Shown here: positions 8,184 to 16,600 of the stretch, one piece after another
Layout of the letters: the number at the start of each line of letters is the position of its first letter
Position numbering within the stretch: the stretch's first letter is position 1
Assembly (NCBI GenBank): GCA_964444125.1
Contig: CAYUFB010000007.1
Coordinates: forward strand, 1 to 47,202
DNA: 47,202 nt
Direction: 5' to 3'
DNA from: CAYUFB01 sp964444125
GTDB lineage: Bacteria > Patescibacteriota > Dojkabacteria > B142 > JAFGMG01
Made by a program: the position numbers and the translations under genes
Notes under the pieces: generated by a model
The model's database searches: none
What the model was told of the DNA's origin: nothing
What the model saw: the letters and a program-made list of their open reading frames with translations, nothing else

Positions 8184-9521
8184 TTACATTGGGGAATTTT
8201 GCAAATGTTTTTCCAAATCTCTATATCTTGCTTGCTCTCGAACAAAAAATAATTCTACCTTACCAACAGGACCATTTCTATGCTTTGCGATAACCAAATC
8301 AGCTACTCCAGGCCTATCGGTATCCGGGTTGTATAGTTCTTCTCTATGAATAAACATAACGATATCTGCATCTTGCTCAATAGATCCAGATTCACGCAAA
8401 TCTGATAGTTGCGGAATCTTATCGTTTCTCTGCTCAACTGCTCTACTTAACTGCGATAATGCTATCACTGGAATATCCAATTCTCTTGCAAGTAACTTTA
8501 GAAATCTTGATATTTCTGATACTTCTTGTACTCTACTTTCTTTCGTTTTTCCTTCCATAAGTTGTAAATAATCAACAATGACAATATCTAAGCCTTTTTC
8601 AACTTTTAATTTCCTGGCCTTTGTCCTCATCTCCAATATGGATAAACCAGGCGTATCATCAATAAATATCCCTGATTCTGAAAGGATTCCCATTGCATCA
8701 GCAAGTCTAGAAAATGAATCATCGTTTAATTTGCCCATTCTCAACTCCCAGAGACCAATACCAACCTGCATAGATAGCAATCTATCCATCAATTGTAGAT
8801 TTGACATCTCCAATGAAAAAATCCCTACCCTTTTCTTTTCTACAACGCCAATATGCCTGGCGAAATCGAGCGCCAAAGCTGTCTTACCAACAGAAGGCCT
8901 AGCTGCAAGTATAACTAAATCAGACTGCTGAAAGCCTCCCAAGATGTTATCCAATGAAGAGAAACCAGAACCTATACCTCTTAAGGTCCCAGGTTCCAAG
9001 GTTAATTCTTCTGCTCTATCATATGCAGTTTCCAACAATGAGGAGACATGAACAAAATCCCTTTTAATATTTGCTTCTGTAATATCATAAAATCTCGATT
9101 CTGCTTTATCCAATAATAATTCAATATCTTCACCCTCTTGATATGCCATTTCATTGAGTAGTCCAGAAAATCCGATGAGCTTCCTTCTTATCGCCGTTTG
9201 TTTAATTAACTCTGCATACTCTCTTACATGTGCTGTTGTGGGTACAGATGTTACAAGATCAGTTAGATAAGAAGCACCTTTGGCTTTTTGGAGTAATTTT
9301 TTCTTTTTCAAAAAAGATGTGACAGTAAGCACATCGACCGCCTGTTGTTGCTCGAAGAGCTTAGTCATAGCTTCAAACAGTATCTGATGTGCAGGTTCAT
9401 AAAAATCTTCAGCTCCGACGACTTCGAGTGCTGTAATTAAAGCATTTTCGTCTACCAAAACAGAGCCTAGAACGCTTTTTTCTGCTTCAATATTTTGTGG
9501 TGGTAATTTGAGTTCTGCCAT
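8184..9521 (-). CDS. dnaB: Replicative DNA helicase DnaB
   Basis: Hexameric helicase that unwinds DNA ahead of the replisome and binds primase. The 445-residue length is normal. The N-terminal helical domain begins with LPPQNIEAEKSVLGS, and the RecA-like motor has Walker A ARPSVGKT at 207-214, the Walker B-like segment DIVIVDYLQLM, and the DnaB motif LSQLSRAVEQRNDKIPQLSDLRESGSIEQDAD in overlapping parts. No intein or insertion is visible. In many bacteria dnaB follows rpsF-ssb-rpsR-rplI; here it is separate and next to a CapA-like gene. No Shine-Dalgarno sequence precedes the ATG, which follows an AT-only palindromic stretch. Confidence 0.97.
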   Translation of the reverse strand: MAELKLPPQNIEAEKSVLGSVLVDENALITALEVVGAEDFYEPAHQILFEAMTKLFEQQQAVDVLTVTSFLKKKKLLQKAKGASYLTDLVTSVPTTAHVREYAELIKQTAIRRKLIGFSGLLNEMAYQEGEDIELLLDKAESRFYDITEANIKRDFVHVSSLLETAYDRAEELTLEPGTLRGIGSGFSSLDNILGGFQQSDLVILAARPSVGKTALALDFARHIGVVEKKRVGIFSLEMSNLQLMDRLLSMQVGIGLWELRMGKLNDDSFSRLADAMGILSESGIFIDDTPGLSILEMRTKARKLKVEKGLDIVIVDYLQLMEGKTKESRVQEVSEISRFLKLLARELDIPVIALSQLSRAVEQRNDKIPQLSDLRESGSIEQDADIVMFIHREELYNPDTDRPGVADLVIAKHRNGPVGKVELFFVREQARYRDLEKHLQNSPM

Positions 9522-9527
9522 AATTAA

Positions 9528-11159
9528 TTAATTAATTTTTGAAAATTGCATCAGTCTATCCCATATAGCTTTATAAACTTCAGTATCTTGAGCAACAGGT
9601 GTAGGTTGATACCATACACATCCTTGCTTTTCTGGTATTAAATCAACTTCAGCATATGTCATTTCACCAGACTGGATCTTCCAGGCAAGATTTTTGGTTT
9701 TATTGTATGATTCTCCTCCAAATTGCTCATATCCACACATCTTGTGAGGAATTATCCTAGTCGTTATTAATTTATCATTTTGATAATAAAGCCTTATCGA
9801 AATCCCCTGTCTTGTTTCACCATTTTCCCTAGACCAATCCGCACTAACTCCTTCACCTGTTTGATCAAATATGAAATTTCCCAAACTATAATAAATGTAC
9901 TTTCCTTTATATAATTCAATCTCCTGGACCCAATGTGGGTGAGATCCGACTATCAAATCTGCACCAGCATCAATTATTGCGTGTGCTAATGCTTTTTGGT
10001 GATTGTTAGAACTATTCTTGTATTCATTGCCCCAACTCATCATAACAATTACAATATCAGACATTTCTTTTGCTTTTTTGACATCGTTATTTATTTTTTC
10101 GTAATTAATACCACCAACACCCCCAGTACTACTTTTGGTTGAATAGAAATTTACTCCATAATCATTGCCGAACCAATAGTATGCCGCAACATCTTCTGCA
10201 CTCATAAATGCCACCTTTGTACCGTTCATATCTAATAGCACTCCACTTGACGCCTCTTCTAGACTGTTATAACTTGCCCCAGCCAACTTCAGTTCATGTT
10301 CATTAAATAAATCAATTGTCCTAATTAATGGCTTTTTGCCCCCATCTCCGAAATGGTTTCCAATTCCCATAGCATCAAACCCTACTTCCTTAAACCCCTG
10401 CACATTTCTTTCATCCCCAACAAATACCATACAGCCTCTACATGGTTCAGGATTTCCACTTAAAGGATTCTCTATCATTGCCAAAGACAAATCACTTCTT
10501 TTAATAATTTCTCTATACCTATCAAAGAGCAATGTATAGTTATCACTTTGATTAAGCCATACTCTATCTACTGCCCTTGCAGGAACGATTTCTCCTGCCA
10601 CAAATACAGAATTGATTTGATCAATGTCAATATTGTAGTAATTTGAACGATATTCACTATACTTAGCTTTTTCTTGTTCATAAACATCTTTAGATAATTG
10701 AACTTCTCTTTTCAAACACAATGGATAGCTACCTATTTCTTCTTTATCAAGTGGAAACTGTCCATCGACAGATATGATTCTCATTCGTTGGTCTAGATCA
10801 TCAAATTTTACGATTACAGGCATTTCTTTTGTAGTCTCTTCGTACGAATCAAACACATTGTCTCCTCTGATTTCCAAATTTTTTGAGAATTGATCCCCCA
10901 ATAATATTGCGCCATCCGAAGAATATGTATAAAACCCTCCATTTATTAACTGATCTAAAGAGATATCAGAAAGATATGATTTAAAATCAACCAAAACGTA
11001 ATAACATTCATTTATTTCTAAACTCTTCTTCTCACTCTGCTCTCCTACAAAACTCGCTTGATTATCTCTAAAAATATTCAACCCCATAAAGGCGGCAAAA
11101 AGAAATACAATTATTATGAAATAAATAAGTATATTTTTTTTGCCAAATAATTTCATCAT
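9528..11159 (-). CDS. CapA-family metallophosphoesterase-like membrane protein
   Basis: CapA proteins belong to the calcineurin-like phosphoesterase fold and take part in poly-gamma-glutamate or other surface-polymer assembly. The product has one N-terminal membrane anchor (residues about 8-30), an unassigned region of about 200 residues, then the PGA_cap domain with GIGNHFGDGG, VIVMMSWGNEYK, IVGSHPHWVQ and YYSLGNFIFDQ. I place the start at the ATG at 11159 (MMKLFGKK), directly after the upstream gene's stop; a longer frame to 11174 would overlap that gene by 14 bases. The long N-terminal region and cysteines (PEPCRGC) differ from compact CapA proteins. The exact polymer is unknown. Confidence 0.75.
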   Translation of the reverse strand: MMKLFGKKNILIYFIIIVFLFAAFMGLNIFRDNQASFVGEQSEKKSLEINECYYVLVDFKSYLSDISLDQLINGGFYTYSSDGAILLGDQFSKNLEIRGDNVFDSYEETTKEMPVIVKFDDLDQRMRIISVDGQFPLDKEEIGSYPLCLKREVQLSKDVYEQEKAKYSEYRSNYYNIDIDQINSVFVAGEIVPARAVDRVWLNQSDNYTLLFDRYREIIKRSDLSLAMIENPLSGNPEPCRGCMVFVGDERNVQGFKEVGFDAMGIGNHFGDGGKKPLIRTIDLFNEHELKLAGASYNSLEEASSGVLLDMNGTKVAFMSAEDVAAYYWFGNDYGVNFYSTKSSTGGVGGINYEKINNDVKKAKEMSDIVIVMMSWGNEYKNSSNNHQKALAHAIIDAGADLIVGSHPHWVQEIELYKGKYIYYSLGNFIFDQTGEGVSADWSRENGETRQGISIRLYYQNDKLITTRIIPHKMCGYEQFGGESYNKTKNLAWKIQSGEMTYAEVDLIPEKQGCVWYQPTPVAQDTEVYKAIWDRLMQFSKIN

Positions 11160-11160
11160 T

Positions 11161-11691
11161 TTATTTAAGATCAATTATTTGAAGTTTGTATTCTTCATTA
11201 TCAAAATCACTTGAAGCAAATTTATATTTCCCCTCTTTGTTATCTACGGGGATACCAAAAAATTTATTGAAATCTTCACTTCTATCTTTTGTAGCTCCAT
11301 CAGTTATCAAAACTTGTGGGTCAATTTTATTGATAAACTTAACAAGCTCGGAATTAATTTCATATTCACCTACAAGTGCGAGCACATCAATTTGACCAAT
11401 CAAATCCAAATCTGCTTCCCCTAATTGCATACTAGGATCGATAAACAAAACATTTACTTCCTCAACCACAAGTATGTAACATAGTTTTTCAATTCCATGT
11501 GCGATTACAAAAACGCTCTTAACTTCATATTCCCCTGGTGTTTTGATTGAATAAATACTATTTGTAAAATTATTAATAACCAGATCAACCTCATCTTTCA
11601 GTTTTAAAGGAGATTCTTCATTTTTTGAAATAGCAACCTTTGCACTTGAGGTTTTTAGTAGATAATAAGACCCTTTATCCCTTATTTCCAT
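11161..11691 (-). CDS. Degenerate metallo-beta-lactamase-fold (UlaG/COG2220-like) protein
   Basis: The 176-residue product has the strand order of COG2220 metal-dependent hydrolases: an N-terminal beta repeat (VAISKNEESPLKLK), a DLVINNFTNS segment at the place of the HxHxDH site, SIKTPGEYEVKSVFVIAHGI, then VLFIDPSM and VLALVGEY. The zinc-binding histidines appear to be missing, so it is probably not a hydrolase. Such shortened relatives are common in CPR genomes. It precedes the CapA-like gene with two bases between stop and start, suggesting one operon. Identification rests on motif pattern only. Confidence 0.5.
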   Translation of the reverse strand: MEIRDKGSYYLLKTSSAKVAISKNEESPLKLKDEVDLVINNFTNSIYSIKTPGEYEVKSVFVIAHGIEKLCYILVVEEVNVLFIDPSMQLGEADLDLIGQIDVLALVGEYEINSELVKFINKIDPQVLITDGATKDRSEDFNKFFGIPVDNKEGKYKFASSDFDNEEYKLQIIDLK

Positions 11692-11768
11692 ATTTCAAGA
11701 ATTAATAATTTATAAAATATAATAGCATTGTTGCACATTTTTTTCCAAGTATCCACCCTAATAAAAGT

Positions 11769-11831
11769 ATTGTTACACGAAATAGAGTTTGTCACACTAA
11801 AGCGTAAAACCGCGACGCTACTCGTAACAAT
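11769..11831. other. Nested inverted repeats in the rpmE upstream region
   Basis: Outer arms ATTGTTAC (11769-11776) and GTAACAAT (11824-11831) pair over 8 bp. Inside them GAG/CTC and AGCGT (11801-11805) / ACGCT (11815-11819) pair in the right order. The element is more GC-rich than its surroundings and lies upstream of the rpmE -10 box. It could be an operator or a small structured RNA. Apart from this and promoter signals I see nothing else in 11692-11917. Confidence 0.4.
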
Positions 11832-11885
11832 TGGTTTGGATTGTGTTGATCTTGCAAGATTTTTCTCAAAAACAGGATATTGTGC

Positions 11886-11891
11886 TATAAT
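11886..11891 (+). promoter_or_regulatory. Putative -10 box for rpmE
   Basis: TATAAT preceded by TGTGC, 26 bases before the rpmE ATG. A start near 11898 would leave a leader of about 20 bases. No convincing -35 box is visible. Confidence 0.55.
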
Positions 11892-11917
11892 CATTTCGTT
11901 TTAAATAATTAAAGAAA

Positions 11918-12277
11918 ATGAAAACCAAAATTCATCCACAATCTAGACTTGTCGTATTTCAAGATATGTCTAGCAAAGCATCTTTTTTGACAAAATCAAC
12001 CATCCAGACTGACGAAACAACCACTTGGGAAGATGGCAAAGAATACCCTGTAGTCAAGATCGAAATTTCAAGTCAATCACACCCTTTTTATACCGGCAAA
12101 CAAAGGATTGTTGACACAGAAAATCGAGTCAAAAGTTTTGAGGATAAGCTCAAGAAACAAAATATTGCTTCTGTATCCCAAAAACGCCAGAAAAAATCAC
12201 TTAGACGTGCAAAAGTCCGGGAGATAAGAGGTAACAAAGAACTTACCCTAAAAGATATGTTGAAGCAAATTCAATAA
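11918..12277 (+). CDS. rpmE: 50S ribosomal protein L31 (bL31), cysteine-free with C-terminal extension
   Basis: bL31 bridges the two ribosomal subunits near the 5S RNA. The N-terminal KTKIHPQSRLVVFQD and the signature SHPFYTGKQRIVDTENRVKSF identify it. The four zinc cysteines of the C+ type are absent, so it is a C- form that does not need zinc. At 119 residues it is longer than the usual 70-90; the extra 40 residues are strongly basic (SQKRQKKSLRRAKVREIRG) and probably contact rRNA. It is a single-gene unit with its own -10 box. The region after it up to 12350 has no clear terminator. Confidence 0.9.
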   Translation: MKTKIHPQSRLVVFQDMSSKASFLTKSTIQTDETTTWEDGKEYPVVKIEISSQSHPFYTGKQRIVDTENRVKSFEDKLKKQNIASVSQKRQKKSLRRAKVREIRGNKELTLKDMLKQIQ

Positions 12278-12351
12278 TCTTTAAGTTCCAATAAACATCC
12301 CAAATTAACTATATAATTTTCTTCTTTTTCTGTTGCATAATGAGGTTTTGT

Positions 12352-12366
12352 TATCTATACTAGATA
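12352..12366. promoter_or_regulatory. Small palindrome upstream of the LytR_C-like gene
   Basis: TATCTA-TAC-TAGATA is a perfect 6-bp inverted repeat with a 3-base spacer. It is followed by ATAGG (12364-12368) / CCTAT (12379-12383). It sits 35 to 50 bases before the -10 box at 12401, where an activator or repressor could bind. Confidence 0.3.
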
Positions 12367-12400
12367 GGTAAATATATTCCTATTTAGTTTTTAGATTTAA

Positions 12401-12406
12401 TATAAT
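12401..12406 (+). promoter_or_regulatory. Putative -10 box abutting a start codon
   Basis: A consensus TATAAT lies directly against the ATG at 12407. Normal spacing puts the transcript start near 12413, so the tandem in-frame ATGs at 12416 and 12419 may be the real leaderless start. Confidence 0.5.
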
Positions 12407-13144
12407 ATGCAACCAATGATGACCGCGAATTATACAGAAGCACCTATTCAGAAGAAGAATAAACAACTTTTCAGCAAATCATTTCTCCTACTTGTTACAT
12501 TGATACTACTATTGGCAACAGGTGTTGGTTTTCTAGGCTACAAGTATTACACTTTAGAAAAAGAATATAAATCCACATCCGAGAAGAAATTCGAGGAAGT
12601 CTCAAATAGTGTAAAGAAGTTAATGAATATTGATGAGAGTGAAGAAATGAGAGTGGCAGAAATCAACAATATCGACGAACTTAAGGCTCAAGATGAAAAA
12701 TTCTATAAAGAAGCAAGAAATGGTCACTTTCTTATAGTATTGGCTGAATCTCAAAGAGTTTTAATTTATGATAAAGAACTAAATAGAATAGTAAATTTCT
12801 CAAATTATACAATTGCAGTTGATCCTATCCCAGAAGACAAAATTCCCGAATCAGAAAAGCCCTTAAACATTGAGATAAGAGCTGAAGAGTCCATAACAGA
12901 TGCACAGATCATTGAAGTAGAAGAAGCTATAAATAATCTTGGAGCAAACTACGAAGTCATTGGGAGTACAAGAACTACAATAGATTATACAGAAGGTAAT
13001 ATTTTTGTACTTAACCAACAAAACAAACCAAATTTATCACAAAACATAATCGCATATCTTAAAGCAAGTGGCGCTAAAACACAGCTTCCTGATGGCGAGA
13101 AAAGTACTAATGCTGATGTAGTTATATTACTTGCTACAAATTGA
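12407..13144 (+). CDS. Membrane protein with LytR_C-like C-terminal domain
   Basis: The 245-residue product has a cytoplasmic N-terminus, one membrane helix at about 25-48, an extracytoplasmic helical linker, the segment ARNGHFLIVLAESQRVLIYDKELNRIVN at about 96-125 in two halves, and a C-terminal alpha/beta domain (NIFVLNQQNKPNLSQNIIAYLKASGA) like the LytR_C domain found alone in many CPR membrane proteins. LytR_C domains are cell-wall associated, but the role is unsettled. Start is uncertain between 12407 and 12416. The convergent gene at 13164-13634 shares the ARxG...IYD motif, so the two are relatives facing tail to tail with only 19 bases between stops. Confidence 0.65.
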   Translation: MQPMMTANYTEAPIQKKNKQLFSKSFLLLVTLILLLATGVGFLGYKYYTLEKEYKSTSEKKFEEVSNSVKKLMNIDESEEMRVAEINNIDELKAQDEKFYKEARNGHFLIVLAESQRVLIYDKELNRIVNFSNYTIAVDPIPEDKIPESEKPLNIEIRAEESITDAQIIEVEEAINNLGANYEVIGSTRTTIDYTEGNIFVLNQQNKPNLSQNIIAYLKASGAKTQLPDGEKSTNADVVILLATN

Positions 13145-13163
13145 TACAAGCAAGTACTCTAAA

Positions 13164-13634
13164 TTATAAACTATCTACAATCTCTATATTTTGATCAATA
13201 TCTTCATCTGGATCAAGCTCTTTATTCTGATTAAGAGACGGTGTAGTATCTTCTCCCTGAATAAGATAACCGACATTAATCAATCTATCTTGTTTTATAT
13301 CATATATCATCACCTGGTTGCTTTGCTCAAATAATAAGACAATATCCCCTTCTCTGGCCTTAGAGAAAAATTCTGATTCAAATATAGCGTCTCTATCTTT
13401 GACAATAAGAAATTTAGGTCGCTCGGCGGGTAACAAAACTAATTTCCCAACTCTTTTAATTATTTCATCCTCTTGATTATTACTTAGTTTTCCATCTACC
13501 GATATATTTTTGAGTACAGAAAACCCAAACAAATCATCCCAATAAAGTATCTCTACCTGATATATTCTATAAATCATTACCCCCAACAATATATTTAAGA
13601 GCAGAAGAACAGTGATTAATAATTTATTTATCAT
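13164..13634 (-). CDS. Small membrane protein related to the convergent LytR_C-like gene
   Basis: One N-terminal membrane helix (INKLLITVLLLLNILLGVMIY) is followed by a short extracytoplasmic part. Near residue 95 lies FFSKAREGDIVLLFEQSNQVMIYD in overlapping parts, the same pattern as in the convergent neighbour, including the AR-x-G, IYD and R-x-x-N positions. The C-terminus is short and acidic and lacks the LytR_C domain. I choose the ATG at 13634, which begins directly before the helix; the longer frame from 13664 overlaps the adhesin's last codons. It lies just downstream of the giant adhesin and could share its transcript. Function unknown. Confidence 0.6.
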   Translation of the reverse strand: MINKLLITVLLLLNILLGVMIYRIYQVEILYWDDLFGFSVLKNISVDGKLSNNQEDEIIKRVGKLVLLPAERPKFLIVKDRDAIFESEFFSKAREGDIVLLFEQSNQVMIYDIKQDRLINVGYLIQGEDTTPSLNQNKELDPDEDIDQNIEIVDSL

Positions 13635-13650
13635 CTTAATAATTACAAAT

Positions 13651-16600
13651 TTAAATTTTATCAACTATCAACCAATAGAAATTAGTATCCACATCATTAA
13701 TTTGATCGATTTCTATTATAAATCCTGTATTTGTAACCTCTTTGACTCTATAATTACCAAAAAAGCCCACAGGTGTGAGCTGTATAGAAGGTACCGAAGT
13801 TTTTGGGACTGGGAACTCAACACTAATCTCAGTACTTCCTGTGGTGATTGTAGCGAGATTTGAGATATCATCTGATAGAGCAAGGCTTTTTTGTATATTT
13901 ATACCTGCTACAGCAGATATTTTTGCATTAACTACCAAAACTCCAGAGTTATTAGTCATTATCGATTTATACTGATCCAAATCAGACTTAATTGCCACAA
14001 CATCACCTTCTAAGCTTGCAATTCTTAATTCCTGATTTTTCATGCTTGTATCAAGGTCCGCTAGTTTAACTTTTTCTTCTTCAACAACAGTATTTAATTC
14101 TTTAACTCCACCCAAAGCAATAACTCCAATTCTTTCATAAATAACACCTAGATATTCACTATCTTCATTTACTATTTCAGGGAAATATGGCAGAATTTCT
14201 TGAGCAATCACACCAATTTCTCGGTTTGGACCACCATTAAGATAATAAGAAACAGTACGAATATTATTGATTCGATCAAGGATATTGGTTTCATCAATAA
14301 TATCAGATTTAAGACGTATATCAGAATAACTAGTCCATCCACTGACATTTTGCGACAAATATGCACCATGAGTACTATCTGCATCCAATGCATACAAAAC
14401 GCTATTGCTATCTGCATTATACAGCGACCAGCTTTTTACAGAATCCTCTTCGAAAATGACTCCCGCACTGCTATCACCAGAATGAGTACTATTTAGAGTT
14501 AAATATGCTGTAGTCTCTGCAACTTCAAGTGCAGTACCAGGAGACGTGGTACCGATTCCAACTCTTTTAGCGGAAGTGATGCGCATAACTTCGGTAAGTG
14601 TTGTATTGGTAGAAGCTGTTCGAGTCCCAAAAATTAGATCCCCAGTTCCATAATTAGAAGAGTCAAGAATATAACCCCTGATATTTGCAAAAACATCACC
14701 ATAAGCTCCAAATAAGATACCTCCACCTCTACCAGATGCACCGCTTCCACCATCGATTTGGATTTGTCCTGCACGAGTACCAGTAGTATCGAAAGCGGCA
14801 ACTGATTGAGAAGTACCTTCAACATGCAAAGAACTGCCAGGAGAAACAGTACCAACCCCTAGATATCCTGATGATCTACCAATAGAAAGAGCTGGAATCC
14901 ATGATGACCAATACTTATCTAAAACTAAATTGGCATTACCAGAATCCATTCTAAATCCAAACAAACCAGTAGTATTTGCTGAAATTCTAAGTTTATGACC
15001 ATCTCCAGCTGTATTAGTATTTGCCGTACCTCCTATATCAATCATAGCAGATGGGCTTGAATTTGTAAGCCCTAGATAACCAGTACTACTTTGGAAACGA
15101 AATCTCTCACCAGGAGTACCCCCATAATCATAAAGACGTAGATCGTTACTACCTCCAATCATATTAAGGACCCAACTATTACTACCTGCAGTTTGAAATA
15201 CTATTCCAGCATATCCATTAGCTTGATCTGCGCGATCTAGAATTAGATATGAAACGTTAGTAGCTCCCGTAGTTGTAGTCTTAATTTTTATATTTGAACT
15301 TGAAGCATGGACGACTTCTAGCAATGAGCCAGGAGTAGTCGTACCTATACCTACTTTACCATCCCCTAATATAGTCAATTTATCTGCCCCATTATTGCTA
15401 ACAGCAAATAAAGTCTCAGCATCAGCTAAATATGTTATGCCTGTATCTAACCTTTTACCCCCAACAATCCATATAGCCGGAACCGTGTCTGTAGGATCAA
15501 GACTACCAAAATTCCCAACTAAACGTAATGGTGTTACCCCCACTGCATCACTGAACCCCCATATTCTTGCACCACCATCATCATCAGTAACCTGATCTAC
15601 AGAAAAAAATGAATCAGTCTGTGCATAAGTAGTAATCCCATGAGTCAGACCAGTGTCACCTAATGCAAATTTTGGTGCTGTAGCACCAGAAAGTTCAAGA
15701 GTATAATCAGGGCTTGCAGTCCCAATACCAACTTTACCTGTACTTATTGTAGTCCCCGTGCCATCAAGACCAGTTGCGTATATTAAGTTGCCTATATTAA
15801 GCATATTTGCAGAATCAACAGCGGGAAGATCGATATTGTAACCGATTACTATATTATTATTTCCAGTGGTCAAAGCATCTCCCGCTTGATAACCTAAGAA
15901 AATATTGTTATTACCCGTAGCAAAATAGCCAGCAACTGAACCTATTGCCACATTATTATCACCAGAGACATTATTGTACAAAGCCGAATTTCCCAGCACC
16001 ACATTACTATAACCTGATTCATTTGTAAACAATGCATACCCCCCAATAGCGGTGTTACCATAGCCATACAAATTATTATAGAGAGAAAGCGCACCAACTG
16101 CCGTATTGAATTTACCTCCTAAATTTAATCTACCTGAAGAGCTACCTAGAAATGTATTAAACATTCCCGAATCTCCACTTCCAGGAGTATTAGCATTCCC
16201 AGACATAAGGCCAAAAAATACATTGGAATAAGAATCTGAATGAATCCTAAACATTTCAGTCCCAGACGAATCATTAATCTTTATAATTGGAGTTGCACTT
16301 GTCTGTGTAGAATGTGCATTAATCAGTAACTGAGAAACTGCCGAATCACCTACTATTTGTAATTTGCCAGCTGGTGTAGCAGTCCCTATTCCTATTCGAT
16401 CTGAAGATGTTGTTGCATATGTATATCCATTTACTGCATCTCTCGACCAGAAAGTCACACCACCAGCAAGTAGATCCGTATTACTTGATCCATCATAGAA
16501 ATACAAATTCGTTCCGTTATACCATAGATCACCATTTAATGGACTTGATACATCTATTGCACTTGATGCTGTTAGATTTATCTGAGATAAACCCGTTGTA

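Noticed and set aside
11682..11894. 70-codon minus-strand frame in the rpmE upstream gap
   Set aside because: It overlaps the start of the MBL-like gene and the inverted repeat region, and has no coding character or promoter.
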